Numbered from the stretch's first letter, positions 49,177-57,664 are shown. The stretch is 64,000 bases of DNA from Vulcanimicrobiota bacterium (GCA_017307785.1 JAFKGI010000035.1:22042-86041), one strand, 5' to 3'. Program-made: numbers and translations. The notes: generated by a model from the letters alone, not told the origin.

Positions 49177-49499
49177 GAGGGGCGGCGCCCGATGAAGCCG
49201 GGGTAGTACTCGATCATTTCCGTCAGCGCCAGCACGGTGGTCTGCAAGAGCGTCTGAGCCTGGAGAAATTCGGGATGCTCGGCCGTGGCCGGGGGAAGCC
49301 GCAGGAGAAACTGGCCGTCCGCTGCTTCGAGCTGGCAAGGCACCTGCAGAACCTTGGAAAACCCGATGCCCAAGGAGCCGGTCAGGGCCGAAACGGCGGC
49401 GCACACCAGGTCCAGCTCGCCGTCAAACCCGGCGTGGCCTTCGCAGTGCAAACTCCAGATACGCCCCTCGGAATCTTGCTGCCAATCAATCTGAATCAT
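49173..49499 (-). CDS. prp: Ribosomal-processing cysteine protease Prp
   Basis: A 108-aa Prp-family protease, which in Firmicutes removes an N-terminal extension from ribosomal protein L27. The catalytic dyad is visible: His22 in CEGHAGFDG and Cys33 in LDLVCAAVSALTGSLGIG. Gene order rplU-prp is typical, but rpmA (L27), which normally follows, is missing here and lspA takes its place. A strong terminator ends right before the ATG, so prp has no Shine-Dalgarno and is probably expressed weakly by read-through. The stop overlaps the GTG start of lspA. Confidence 0.92.
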   Translation of the reverse strand: MIQIDWQQDSEGRIWSLHCEGHAGFDGELDLVCAAVSALTGSLGIGFSKVLQVPCQLEAADGQFLLRLPPATAEHPEFLQAQTLLQTTVLALTEMIEYYPGFIGRRPS

Positions 49500-49503
49500 A
49501 AAA

Positions 49504-49526
49504 CAAAAAACGGGCCGTAGCCCGTT
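49504..49526 (-). terminator. Rho-independent terminator/attenuator between rplU and prp
   Basis: On the minus strand AACGGGC-TACG-GCCCGTT is followed by a T-rich run (TTTTTTGTTTT) that leads straight into the prp ATG. The stem (plus coordinates 49509-49515 and 49520-49526) lies about 20 bp after the rplU stop. Confidence 0.85.
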
Positions 49527-49545
49527 CTTCCTCTGTGGTTTCCGC

Positions 49546-49857
49546 TTAAGCCTTGACGGAGTCGATGCGCAGAGCGGTGTAGGGCTGGCGATGGCCCCGC
49601 TTGATGCGGATGGACTTCTTGGGCTTGTAGTGGAAGTGGGTCACCTTGCGGCTGCGATGCTGCTCGACGATGGTGGCGGTCACGGAAACGCCCTTCACGT
49701 AGGGAGCCCCTAACTGCACTTTGCCGTCGCCGGCCAAAAGCAGAACTTTGTCAAGGGTGACAGCGCCGCCCTTGTCTCCTTCGAGCTTTTCCACTCGAAT
49801 GGTTTGGCCAGCTTCTACTTTATACTGTTTACCGCCGGTCTCAACTACTGCGTACAT
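49546..49857 (-). CDS. rplU: 50S ribosomal protein L21
   Basis: A 103-aa ribosomal protein, full length, with the canonical MYAVVETGGKQYKVE start and the basic KKSIRIKRGHRQPYT segment near the C-terminus that contacts 23S rRNA. GAGGAA 5 nt upstream supports the start. It is followed by a terminator, then prp and lspA. The usual partner rpmA is absent. Confidence 0.98.
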   Translation of the reverse strand: MYAVVETGGKQYKVEAGQTIRVEKLEGDKGGAVTLDKVLLLAGDGKVQLGAPYVKGVSVTATIVEQHRSRKVTHFHYKPKKSIRIKRGHRQPYTALRIDSVKA

Positions 49858-49982
49858 AGGTTCCTCACATGTTTCAGGCTAGGAGCTGTAGACCTATCGG
49901 AGATCCGGCCTAGTCGCAAGTTTTCGCCCTGTCGACAACTCCAAAAAATGTTTTCCGACACTATCACCGAGGGGTGTTCGTG

Positions 49983-50465
49983 TCAAGCTTTGGTCGCGGG
50001 ACTCTGGGCGGCTTCGTTACCATTGCGCACGCGATCGATCGCGCGCTGACCGCCCCATTTCTCTACGATCAGGTCGTCGTACTCATCAGCAATGAGCACT
50101 ACGGAACTCACCGACGAACGCAGTTCTTCGGGATCGCAGGTGGAGCCGAGGATGCTGTGCTCAAAGAAAATATCGCCTTCTTCGTCAATACCGAAGGCTC
50201 CAAAAGTCATGCGGTCGTTTTCACGCAGCAAAAAGTGCATCAGATCGGCCGTCAGGTCGGCTCCGGTCACCACGTAGGCGCGCGTGGAAATCACGCTCTC
50301 ATCTTCGCCGAACGGATAAATGGCGGTCTGGGCAAAGGCCGAGCCGACCAGCACACCAAATTCCGGGATCTCCTGGCGCTGTCCGGCAAAGTCGCCGAAC
50401 ATCTCGCGCATCAGCGGGAGAATCTTCTCATAACAGCTCTTTTGTGCAGGCGTATCAAATCTCAT
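49983..50465 (-). CDS. YbjN-domain protein (type III chaperone-like fold)
   Basis: A 160-aa cytosolic protein of the YbjN/CesT-like fold. It matches a group common in cyanobacteria, with segments such as CYEKILPLMREMFGDF, YVVTGADLTADLMHFLLREN, MTFGAFGIDEEGDIFFEHSI and EYDDLIVEKWGGQRAID. YbjN affects motility, exopolysaccharide and stress tolerance in E. coli, and the fold binds peptides or effectors, so a chaperone or adaptor role is possible. AGGAGCGG 5 nt upstream is a good Shine-Dalgarno. It follows the NTPase/TPR gene by 42 bp on the same strand and may be its operon partner. Confidence 0.82.
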   Translation of the reverse strand: MRFDTPAQKSCYEKILPLMREMFGDFAGQRQEIPEFGVLVGSAFAQTAIYPFGEDESVISTRAYVVTGADLTADLMHFLLRENDRMTFGAFGIDEEGDIFFEHSILGSTCDPEELRSSVSSVVLIADEYDDLIVEKWGGQRAIDRVRNGNEAAQSPATKA

Positions 50466-50507
50466 AACCGCTCCTGATTCCGTTTTCCCTCGGGGTCTCC
50501 TGTTTGC

Positions 50508-53500
50508 TTACAGGTTGCTGGTCTGCAAACTGGTCGGGGCCTTGCTGTTCCAGTCTTCCTGAAGGGCCGGGGACAAGGACTCGATCCATTCCTTCAGCCG
50601 CTGCAGGGACTGCTGCAGGAAGAGATTGGATTCTTCTTCCACCATCTGCGACTGCCAGCGCATCCAACCCTCGAAGAACTGGCGCCAGGCGCTGCGATCC
50701 TGCCAATCGCTGTTGCTCGAAAGCCGGCAGAACTCCAGCCAGTGCCGCTGACAGTCGAGCAAGACCGCCACCAGGTACTCTTTGCTCTGCCACATCTCGT
50801 TCTCGTAGAGGGTGCCCGCCTGCTTCAAAGGCTGGCGTACTTGATTCCACTGTTCCAGATGAATATGACACAGGGCCACTTCCATTTGCACGGCGGCCAG
50901 GTGCAGGCCCAGGTGATTCTGCTGATTGGCCGGCAGCCCGGACAGATCGGTCCAGGCTTGTTCGGCCACTTTCAGCGCGTCCTCGGCCCGACCGGCCTTG
51001 CGCAGCAATTTGGCCAGCGAGAGACGATGAATGGCCACCCACATGTTGGCCTGCTCGTAGCCCTCCTGGGCACGCCGCTGTTCCATTTCCACGGCCTGCT
51101 CGGCCAGCGGAATGGCCTCTTCCGAACGGCCCAGGCCGGAAAGCCCCAGCGCGCGCGTCACCAGGTTCAAGCTGTGCTCGGTCTCGACATCGGCTTCGGT
51201 TTCGTTGTTGCGGATCTGAGTCAGGGCATCGGCGGCCCGGTCGCAGAAGACCAGGGCCTCCGCATAGCGCTCCAGATTGTTGAGAATCCAGGCTTCCAAC
51301 TCGCTGACGTCGGCCACTTCCAGGGCAGGCGGTCCGTCTTCCTGATCCATCTCCGTCAGTTGTGCGTAGCAATCGTGGCAGATCTCCAGCGCCTCGTCCA
51401 AACGACCGCGACGACCCGTAACGCGGGCCAGATAAATCTTGGCGCTCACCTGCTCCAGGAACAAGTCCTCGGCCCCCAGGCCAATCGCCTGAGAATAGGC
51501 GGCAATCGACTCTTCCAGGGCGTTCTCGGCCTGGCGCAGCAAGCCCTGATGACTGAGAATCTTGCCGCGAAAGAAAAGCACCAGAGCTTGCTCGGAGACG
51601 TCCATCTCCTGCATGAGAGCGGGGGTGAGCAGGTTGGCCAGCGAGCCCGAGGCTTCACCGATCCGGTTCATCAGGGCCAGCGCGTGGCTGCGCAAGAATT
51701 CCAGCGAGGCCAGGTCGGCCGGATGGGAATCGCTGGCCGGCAAGGTGTTGATCACTTCGATCGCCTTGCTCAGGCGCTCTTCCGCCTCCGACCATTTCTC
51801 CAGGTCAAAGAGGGCCATGCTCTGTTCCAGGTAGAGGAAGACCAGTTCTTGATCTCCAGGCCAGCCAAACTTGTGATAGAGGTCCTCGGCTTCGCGGAGC
51901 AGCCGCAGGCTCTCCCAGCGCATGCCCATAAGCTCGAGTGGGCCAGGACTTTCGGTCATCTGCTCACGCACCGAGCGCATCGTCTCCGATTGCTCCATCA
52001 GAAGTTCGAAGAGGTATTGAGCCCACTCCTCGCCTTCCTCGTTGGTGAGCTTGCGGGCCAGTTCCAGAGCTTCTTCCCCGTTGCGACGGGAGTCGTCAAT
52101 CTTGTTCAGAGCTCGAGAAGATCGAGCCAGGCCGCGCAAGGCGTGGATGGCCTTAGCTTGTTCTGGTCCAGCCTCCCGACTGCTGCGCTGATGGGCCTCG
52201 GCATAGAGGGGATAAGCGCGCTGCACGTAGCCCATGTAGAGATAAGGATCGGCCAGGCACAGCAGGCAATGAGTGAGCAAGCCTTGCAGCGCTTCATTGG
52301 CGTCCTCGCCGGCCAGGGGACGCAGCATCTCCAGGGCCTTTTCTCCGAACAGAGCGCCGTCCGCGTAGCGGCCCTGATTGGTCAGGGCGTGACAGCAGTC
52401 GGCGTAGACCTCGGCCAATCGGGCCAGGTTGTTCTTGCTCTTGCCGGCTTTGCGCGCTTCCAGGATCTGTCCGGCCACCAGAAACAGCTGCAAACCGATT
52501 TCTTCGTAACCTTGCTCGCGAGCAATGCGACCGAGATTCCAACAAGATTCGACCATGTCGGGGTCCTGTAGCAGGCGATTCAGGTCTCCCAGTCGTCCGC
52601 TCTGGGCCAGGTGAAACTGGGCGAAGGCCCGCGAATAGTAGTCGACATCCTGAGGCATCTCCCCCAGAGCCGCCCGACTGCGATCCCACACCGCCGCCAC
52701 GGCGCGGCGATGACAGTCTGAAACACGGTCCCGCCAGGCGGGGTTTTCTAAGAGGTAGGCGCGCAGGTCCGGCGACCGCAGAGAGTAGTGCTCGCCGGTG
52801 AAGAGAGCGTCGTACTGAGAGCCTTCTCCGTCGGTCGAGAGCAGATCGCGCAACTCGAAAAGCGCAAATCCCAACTGATCGGCCGGGACGCCCCAGGACT
52901 TGAGCAAATCCAGGCTGGCCGGCACCTGGGCCACTGCCAGCAAGAGCAGAACTTCCAGATGGATGTTGCGGAACAGTTCGGGTCCGTGTTTGGCCGCCAG
53001 CACTTCGAGCAGGGTGTCGTAAAGACGCACCGACTCGGGGAGCGATTCCAGGTCGAACTTGAGCAGCACCGTGTAGTAGTAGGCCCAGCGCCAGTTGCCC
53101 TGGCTCAACTTGAGGATCTCCGGGATGTGTTCCGCCTGCTCGGCTGGCAGGCGCTTGCTCAGGTAGCCTTCCAGTTCGGTCAGGTTGCGCCGGTGCTCGG
53201 GTTGCAGAACCAACTGGTCGACCGGGTGACGGGCCCGACCCGAAGTCAGCAGGTAGACTCCCTCGGGGAAGTCTCTCCAACTGGGCAACTCGGCCAGTTC
53301 CGACGGCTCATCGAAGCCGTCGAAGAGAATGAGGAAGCTGCCGTCCACTTCTTGAGTCAGCCACTGCATAGCGGCCAGCAAAGCTTCGGCCGGGTTGCTC
53401 TCGTAGAGCCGTTGGGAAACCTGCAGGCGCAGTCCTTCTCCGTCGGTGTCCAGCATGAATTCGGTGGAATCCACCAGGCGCCAGATCAGCGAGGTGAAGC

Positions 53501-53708
53501 TCTCCTCAGGGGATCGTTCCAGATAAAGCGGCAAGGCTCCGCGCTCCTGAGCGCCGACAGCCAGTCCGCGTACCAACCAGCTTTTGCCACAGCCAACCGG
53601 TCCAGCTAAGTGGAGGTGTCCATGAGTACGGCCGAGGACCCAGCCCCAGACTTCCTCTAAAGTTTCTTCGCGTGGCCAGTATTCACTAAAAAAATCGTCT
53701 AATAACAA
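50508..53708 (-). CDS. STAND-like NTPase with TPR repeats
   Basis: A 1066-aa cytosolic protein. Residues about 10-45 precede a P-loop ATPase with Walker A GPVGCGKSW (about 35-43) and Walker B LILFDGFDEP (about 125-134), followed by a helical NB-ARC-like linker (about 200-350). The rest (about 370-1060) consists of degenerate TPR repeats, for example DLASLEFLRSHALALMNRIG and NLVTRALGLSGLGRSEEAIP. This is the architecture of STAND signal-transduction ATPases, in which the TPR part senses a ligand and ATP drives oligomerisation. No effector domain such as a protease, TIR or nuclease is visible at either end. The start is uncertain; a TTG at 53708 avoids overlap with the upstream gene, while a longer frame would overlap it by 128 bp. 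Confidence 0.8.
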   Translation of the reverse strand: MLLDDFFSEYWPREETLEEVWGWVLGRTHGHLHLAGPVGCGKSWLVRGLAVGAQERGALPLYLERSPEESFTSLIWRLVDSTEFMLDTDGEGLRLQVSQRLYESNPAEALLAAMQWLTQEVDGSFLILFDGFDEPSELAELPSWRDFPEGVYLLTSGRARHPVDQLVLQPEHRRNLTELEGYLSKRLPAEQAEHIPEILKLSQGNWRWAYYYTVLLKFDLESLPESVRLYDTLLEVLAAKHGPELFRNIHLEVLLLLAVAQVPASLDLLKSWGVPADQLGFALFELRDLLSTDGEGSQYDALFTGEHYSLRSPDLRAYLLENPAWRDRVSDCHRRAVAAVWDRSRAALGEMPQDVDYYSRAFAQFHLAQSGRLGDLNRLLQDPDMVESCWNLGRIAREQGYEEIGLQLFLVAGQILEARKAGKSKNNLARLAEVYADCCHALTNQGRYADGALFGEKALEMLRPLAGEDANEALQGLLTHCLLCLADPYLYMGYVQRAYPLYAEAHQRSSREAGPEQAKAIHALRGLARSSRALNKIDDSRRNGEEALELARKLTNEEGEEWAQYLFELLMEQSETMRSVREQMTESPGPLELMGMRWESLRLLREAEDLYHKFGWPGDQELVFLYLEQSMALFDLEKWSEAEERLSKAIEVINTLPASDSHPADLASLEFLRSHALALMNRIGEASGSLANLLTPALMQEMDVSEQALVLFFRGKILSHQGLLRQAENALEESIAAYSQAIGLGAEDLFLEQVSAKIYLARVTGRRGRLDEALEICHDCYAQLTEMDQEDGPPALEVADVSELEAWILNNLERYAEALVFCDRAADALTQIRNNETEADVETEHSLNLVTRALGLSGLGRSEEAIPLAEQAVEMEQRRAQEGYEQANMWVAIHRLSLAKLLRKAGRAEDALKVAEQAWTDLSGLPANQQNHLGLHLAAVQMEVALCHIHLEQWNQVRQPLKQAGTLYENEMWQSKEYLVAVLLDCQRHWLEFCRLSSNSDWQDRSAWRQFFEGWMRWQSQMVEEESNLFLQQSLQRLKEWIESLSPALQEDWNSKAPTSLQTSNL

Positions 53709-53727
53709 CCGGTTGGAACCATGTTTC

Positions 53728-54084
53728 TCAATCCCCGGTCTGGTTGTTATCCAACGGGGGACTCTCCACCTTTTGCCACTCCTGGAGAAGCCGGAAGAAC
53801 TCGTCGTCCACCCAGGGGAAGAAGGAGCTCGAGAACGACTCTGGCATGACCTCAAAGATCAAGCGCCAGGGGCTGGAGCGACCCAAACTCAGGTCCTGGT
53901 GCAGCACGAAAAAGCCCTGCACCGCCTGGATCCACATATAGATGTCCTGGTTGCCGTCGGCCGGCTTGGTTTGAACTCGAGCCACGTCCAGACGCAGGTC
54001 CGGATCGATGTAGACGGTGTAGGATTCGGAACTGGTCGCGAAGTTGAGCACTTCGCCCGTCCGCCTTTCGACGCGATGTTCCAC
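53728..54084 (-). CDS. Hypothetical protein, operon partner of the STAND-like NTPase
   Basis: I do not recognise this 118-aa protein. It is mixed alpha/beta with a hydrophobic core and many aromatic residues (YMWIQAVQGFFVLHQDL; SFFPWVDDEFFRLL). There is no signal peptide, metal motif or membrane segment. The GTG start at 54084 overlaps the upstream stop by one base (TAGTG), so it is coupled to the 127-aa gene. It lies 19 bp before the NTPase start, so the three genes form one operon. Confidence 0.65.
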   Translation of the reverse strand: MEHRVERRTGEVLNFATSSESYTVYIDPDLRLDVARVQTKPADGNQDIYMWIQAVQGFFVLHQDLSLGRSSPWRLIFEVMPESFSSSFFPWVDDEFFRLLQEWQKVESPPLDNNQTGD

Positions 54085-54467
54085 TACTGAGGAGTGCGTT
54101 CGCCGGAGTGATTGGCCAGCACTTCGAAGGAACGCAGGTCCACTTCGATGGTCTGGCATTTGCTGCTGCCCTGGGTCACCAGGCTGGCTTTGCGCTGAGT
54201 TCGATCGATGATCAACTGCTGCAGCACGCCCTCCTTGGCGAAGTCGTGCGGAGCCCGCAGCACATAGGCGCGGACCTCGCGTTCGGTCACGTCGTTTTGA
54301 GGATCAAACAGCCAGTCGCTGCGCATAATCAGCTTCGGCTGCAAGAGAAATTTGATGAATCGGGGACTGGTCACGTCGAGGAAAGGACCCATCAGGCCGG
54401 ATTGCCTGAGTTCCTCTTCCAGTTCGTTGTTGACTTTGCCCGAAAGTACGGTATCTGCCATAATCAT
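54084..54467 (-). CDS. Hypothetical protein, first gene of the STAND-like operon
   Basis: I do not recognise this 127-aa protein. It is soluble and contains several Arg/Lys-rich strands (RSDWLFDPQNDVTEREVRAY; LIIDRTQRKASLVTQG) and one Cys (SSKCQT). The ATG at 54467 has AGGCGG 6 nt upstream; an ATG two codons later is the alternative. It heads the operon with a 118-aa protein and the large NTPase/TPR protein and may be part of a complex with them. Confidence 0.65.
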   Translation of the reverse strand: MIMADTVLSGKVNNELEEELRQSGLMGPFLDVTSPRFIKFLLQPKLIMRSDWLFDPQNDVTEREVRAYVLRAPHDFAKEGVLQQLIIDRTQRKASLVTQGSSKCQTIEVDLRSFEVLANHSGERTPQ

Positions 54468-54552
54468 TTAAATCCGCCTTTCATAGAGAGGCACGGGAAG
54501 ATTGCAGGGTCGTTGCACCCTCATGCGGCTTCTTACACCGTTTGAAGAACAG

Positions 54553-56211
54553 CTAAACGATCCAGTCGACCTCGTCAACCGCTTTATCCAGGATTTCGAT
54601 GGTCTGCTGATACAGGCCGCGAGCCTCCTCGGGACTGTCGCCCACGCAGGTGACGCCCAGCTTGCCGAACTGGGAGAGGGCGCCGATCATATGAAAGACC
54701 ACGCCCGTGTTGGAAGACGAGTTGTAGTGAAGGCCATTGAAGGTGGTGATGTCAATCAGGTCTTCCGGCAGCAGACCCTTGTACTTTTCCGACTCCAGGT
54801 TGTCCGAGGCGAAATAGAACTTGGGGTTCATGTGACCGGCCTCGAACAGACCCGTCTCGTGGTTGTAGCGCCCTCCGGTCAAGAATTGCAGAGTACGGAA
54901 GGGGTGAGTGGTTCCGCCGGCGCGCAGATTGATTTCCACGGCCCAGAGGTCCCAGCCGCCGCCTTCTTTGGGAGTGCACAGGAAATCCACGGCCAGGCGG
55001 CCGACCACGCCCGCTTTGGCCAGATGCTCGCCTACCTTTAGGCCGGCGTCATGAAGCTCGTCCTGGTATTCGCGTTCGGCGGGGAAGGTGCAGCCGATGA
55101 AGACCTGCCCGTCGGGACCGCCCAGCACCTGGTCGTGGGTCGAGATGATCTGAGCCTCGCCCAGCGGAGTGATGCGCAACTGCACGCTGGGAGACGGCTT
55201 GTCGTCGCCCTCGATGAACTCCTCGACGATGCCTTCCATCTGCTCGAACTTGCGGACATAGCCTTCCCAGTTCATGCCGGGGGCCTGGAAGCGAGCCTGG
55301 GTCTTGACCATTTCTCGCAGCTGCTTGATGCAGGCGGGCTTCTTGCTCCAGTCGGAGATGGCTCCCAGTTGCAGAATGGCGTTGCCGTCGCCGGAGAAGC
55401 CGTCGTTGATCTTGATGACGGCCTTTTTCATGCCGGGGCGCTTCTTCTTGAGCTTAAAAATCGCGTCGAGGATGTCGTCCTCGTTCTTGAGGTCTTCAAA
55501 GCCTTCCGAGACGGGGATGCCGGCCTGGCGGAAGAGCTTGCGGCAACCGCTCTTGGTGCCGTAGGCCAGGTGCTTGGGGTCGGGTCCGAGCAGCGGAATG
55601 CCCAGGGCTACCGACAGGCTTTTCTCGGCCTCGGTCACGTTGAAGACGGTCAGGTGACTGTTAGGGTCGTTGCCGATGGCCTTGCGGATGCGGCGTAGCA
55701 GAGTGGGCCGGTCGAGAATCTTCTGGGTCAGCGACTTGGGCGAAGTGTCGTGGACGGCGAACAGTTCCAGGCGGGCGCGCGCGTGCGAGAAGGGAATGCC
55801 CGGAAGCAGCTGCAGGTAGTAGTCCACGATGAAGGGGTGGATCGGCTCGGAGGTGACAAAGATGACGCGGGTCTTGGGCGAGCTGAGCAAGATCAGCAGA
55901 AAGAGCATGCGCTCTTCGTAGTGCTGGGCGCCTTTGAGCTTGGTCAGTTCTTCCGGGTCGAGAGACATGGAAGGAACGACCACCACCGTCTGGGGGATGT
56001 GACCTTCGGCACTCAGGTTGCGCCAGAGAGCCGGCATCTTGGCGTAAAGCTCGTTGAAGCGGGCGGTTTCTTCTTTGCTGCCGGGCTTGGGGAGCTTCAG
56101 GTCGGCCCAATCGCCGGTGGGTACGACCGCCGGCGCGTTCTTCACAGGTCTTTTGACCTCTTCGCCCGGTCCATCCAGATTGGTAACTTTCAAGCGTTCG
56201 CGCTTCGCCAA
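54553..56211 (-). CDS. ATP-grasp peptide ligase (PGM1-related)
   Basis: A 552-aa ATP-grasp enzyme of the PGM1-related peptide ligase group, founded on the ligase that joins amino acids to a nonproteinogenic precursor in pheganomycin biosynthesis. The N-terminal part (about 60-200) is a Rossmann-like domain (VVVPSMSLDPEELTKLKG; FVTSEPIHPFIVDYYLQLLP). The ATP-grasp core follows: AYGTKSGCRKLFRQAGIPVS, KAVIKINDGFSGDGNA, EEFIEGDD, and the metal-binding WAVEINLRAGGTTHPFRT near residue 440. The start is a TTG with GGAGG about 6 nt upstream. No biosynthetic partners lie beside it, so the acceptor and donor are unknown. Confidence 0.82.
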   Translation of the reverse strand: MAKRERLKVTNLDGPGEEVKRPVKNAPAVVPTGDWADLKLPKPGSKEETARFNELYAKMPALWRNLSAEGHIPQTVVVVPSMSLDPEELTKLKGAQHYEERMLFLLILLSSPKTRVIFVTSEPIHPFIVDYYLQLLPGIPFSHARARLELFAVHDTSPKSLTQKILDRPTLLRRIRKAIGNDPNSHLTVFNVTEAEKSLSVALGIPLLGPDPKHLAYGTKSGCRKLFRQAGIPVSEGFEDLKNEDDILDAIFKLKKKRPGMKKAVIKINDGFSGDGNAILQLGAISDWSKKPACIKQLREMVKTQARFQAPGMNWEGYVRKFEQMEGIVEEFIEGDDKPSPSVQLRITPLGEAQIISTHDQVLGGPDGQVFIGCTFPAEREYQDELHDAGLKVGEHLAKAGVVGRLAVDFLCTPKEGGGWDLWAVEINLRAGGTTHPFRTLQFLTGGRYNHETGLFEAGHMNPKFYFASDNLESEKYKGLLPEDLIDITTFNGLHYNSSSNTGVVFHMIGALSQFGKLGVTCVGDSPEEARGLYQQTIEILDKAVDEVDWIV

Positions 56212-56296
56212 TTCAGCCTCCAGCAGTGTTCTAAGGGGGGCGGCACCCTTCCCCAGTCTGGCGGCCCGGCCCTCTTTCGCGAACTTTTAACATAAG

Positions 56297-56324
56297 GGCG
56301 GCAAAATTCTCCGCCGCTTTTTTT
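56297..56324 (+). terminator. Terminator-like hairpin with T-run
   Basis: GGCGG (56297-56301) pairs with CCGCC (56311-56315), followed by GC and seven Ts. It works only in the rightward direction, but no rightward gene ends before it, so it may end antisense or spurious transcription. Confidence 0.45.
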
Positions 56325-56349
56325 CGGGATGCTAAGCTGTGCTCAGTTC

Positions 56350-56455
56350 ACACGGTCACTGGTCACGTGAGCTCTCTGGACTTCTGGTAGGTCCATATGT
56401 CACTCCCTCTGAAACTCAGTATTCAACCGGGCCTATGGTCCGGTTTTTTTCTTTT
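56350..56455 (+). ncRNA. Candidate small RNA or leader RNA ending in a strong terminator
   Basis: TGCTAAGCT at about 56339 could be an extended -10. The following ~100 nt contain TGGAC-N9-GTCCA (about 56378-56396) and end in AACCGGGCC-TAT-GGTCCGGTT plus seven Ts (56425-56450). It could be an independent small RNA or a riboswitch/attenuator controlling hpnH downstream. I cannot match it to a known RNA family. Confidence 0.4.
56425..56455 (+). terminator. Strong Rho-independent terminator upstream of hpnH
   Basis: A 9-bp stem (AACCGGGCC / GGTCCGGTT with one G-U pair), 3-nt loop TAT and a T-rich tail of more than ten bases. It lies 100 bp before the hpnH start, so it ends a small RNA or attenuates hpnH. 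Confidence 0.85.
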
Positions 56456-56555
56456 CTGGTTTGGTCCAAGATTTTTTGTGGGAACTGAGGGGGATATTGG
56501 CGATGAGACACTAACTCAACGCCTCCGAAAATTATTCAAGTGGTGAGGTTGTGTA

Positions 56556-57560
56556 ATGAGGTTCCCTCTCGATTTCGTAATGAATAACGCGAAGCATATG
56601 ATTGGCCAGCGCGCCAAGGGACGCAAGCGTTATCCCACGGTGCTGATGCTTGAGCCTCTCTACACCTGTAACCTGGCCTGTATCGGCTGCTCCACCGAGC
56701 GCCACACGGGCAAGCTCAAGGACCGCCTGCCGGTCGACAAGTGCCTGGAAGCCGCTCGCCTGGCCGAAGCTCCCACCGTCTCGCTGTGCGGCGGCGAACC
56801 GCTGCTCTACCCCGAGCTGCCGGAGCTGATCAAGGGCCTGATCGATATGGGCAAGCACATCATCTTGTGCACCAACGCCCTGCTCTGCGACAAGAAGCTG
56901 TTTGACGTCATCCCGCCCCATAAGCAGCTGTTCGTCAACGTTCACCTCGACGGTATGAAGCAGACCCACGACTACGTCTGCGACCGCGAAGGCGTCTTCG
57001 ACAAAGCTCTGGATGCCATCAAAGAATCCAAGAAGCGTGGTTACGTCACTCTGACCAACACCACCATCTACAAGCAAACCGACATGGACGAAGTGGAAGC
57101 CCTCTGCGAACTGCTGGCCTCGATCAAGATCGACGGCCTGCTGATCGCCCCCGGTTACCACTACGAGAGCGTCCAGAACGACGTCTTCATGACCCAGGAA
57201 CAGATTCACGCCAAGTTCAAGCGCGTGCGCGAGCTGTGCTACCGCTATCGCCTGACGGCCACCCCCACCTTCCTGGAGTTCGCCGCCGGCCTGATCGAGC
57301 TGCGTTGCTCGCCCTGGTCCACCGTCAACTACACGCCCCTCGGATGGAAAGGCCCTTGCTACCTGATCGGTGAGAAGTTCTTCGAAGACTTCCACACCTT
57401 CTGGAACGAGATGAACTGGGATTACTGGGAGACCCGCCAGGATCGCCGTTGCGCCAACTGCAAAATGCACTCGGGCTTCGAGTTCAGCGCGGTGGAAGCC
57501 GCCTCCAAGAGCCTCAAGGGCATGGCCGAGATGGCTTACTGGAACCTCACCGGTAAATAA
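56556..57560 (+). CDS. hpnH: Adenosyl-hopene transferase HpnH (radical SAM)
   Basis: A 334-aa radical SAM enzyme that joins the 5'-deoxyadenosyl radical to hopene (diploptene), giving adenosylhopane, the first step of C35 extended hopanoids. The [4Fe-4S] motif is CNLACIGC (Cys38, 42, 45), and SLCGGEPLLYPELPELI matches the GGE SAM-binding motif. Extra Cys near the C-terminus (RRCANCKMHSGFEFSA) are typical of the HpnH SPASM-like end. Length and sequence are fully normal. GAGG 8 nt before the ATG supports the start. It sits opposite hpnI-hpnG-hpnA, the next steps of the pathway. Shc (squalene-hopene cyclase) is not in the window. Confidence 0.95.
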   Translation: MRFPLDFVMNNAKHMIGQRAKGRKRYPTVLMLEPLYTCNLACIGCSTERHTGKLKDRLPVDKCLEAARLAEAPTVSLCGGEPLLYPELPELIKGLIDMGKHIILCTNALLCDKKLFDVIPPHKQLFVNVHLDGMKQTHDYVCDREGVFDKALDAIKESKKRGYVTLTNTTIYKQTDMDEVEALCELLASIKIDGLLIAPGYHYESVQNDVFMTQEQIHAKFKRVRELCYRYRLTATPTFLEFAAGLIELRCSPWSTVNYTPLGWKGPCYLIGEKFFEDFHTFWNEMNWDYWETRQDRRCANCKMHSGFEFSAVEAASKSLKGMAEMAYWNLTGK

Positions 57561-57607
57561 TGCCGCGTGGCGGGCTGAAAGAAGCCCTCACCGTCTTTTT
57601 CCAAGGA

Positions 57608-57635
57608 CCCCGAGAAGTGCCCGCACTGCTCGGGG
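57608..57635 (+). repeat. Long inverted repeat between hpnH and the methyltransferase gene
   Basis: CCCCGAG-A-AGTGC / GCACT-G-CTCGGGG, an 11-12-bp stem with one mismatch, 48 bp after hpnH. No T-run follows, so it may stabilise or pause the hpnH transcript rather than terminate it. It also argues that the methyltransferase starts after it. Confidence 0.55.
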
Positions 57636-57664
57636 TTCCTGCGTTAATCAAGGTGGAGAGCCTC

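Larger units (their letters stand above)
56212..56555. other. 344-bp intergenic region with two terminator-like hairpins and a probable structured RNA
   Basis: Between the divergent ATP-grasp and hpnH genes. It contains a hairpin plus T-run at 56297-56324, a structured stretch with a second strong terminator at 56425-56455, then 100 bp of AT-richer sequence before the hpnH Shine-Dalgarno. There is no coding frame with domain character. Confidence 0.6.
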
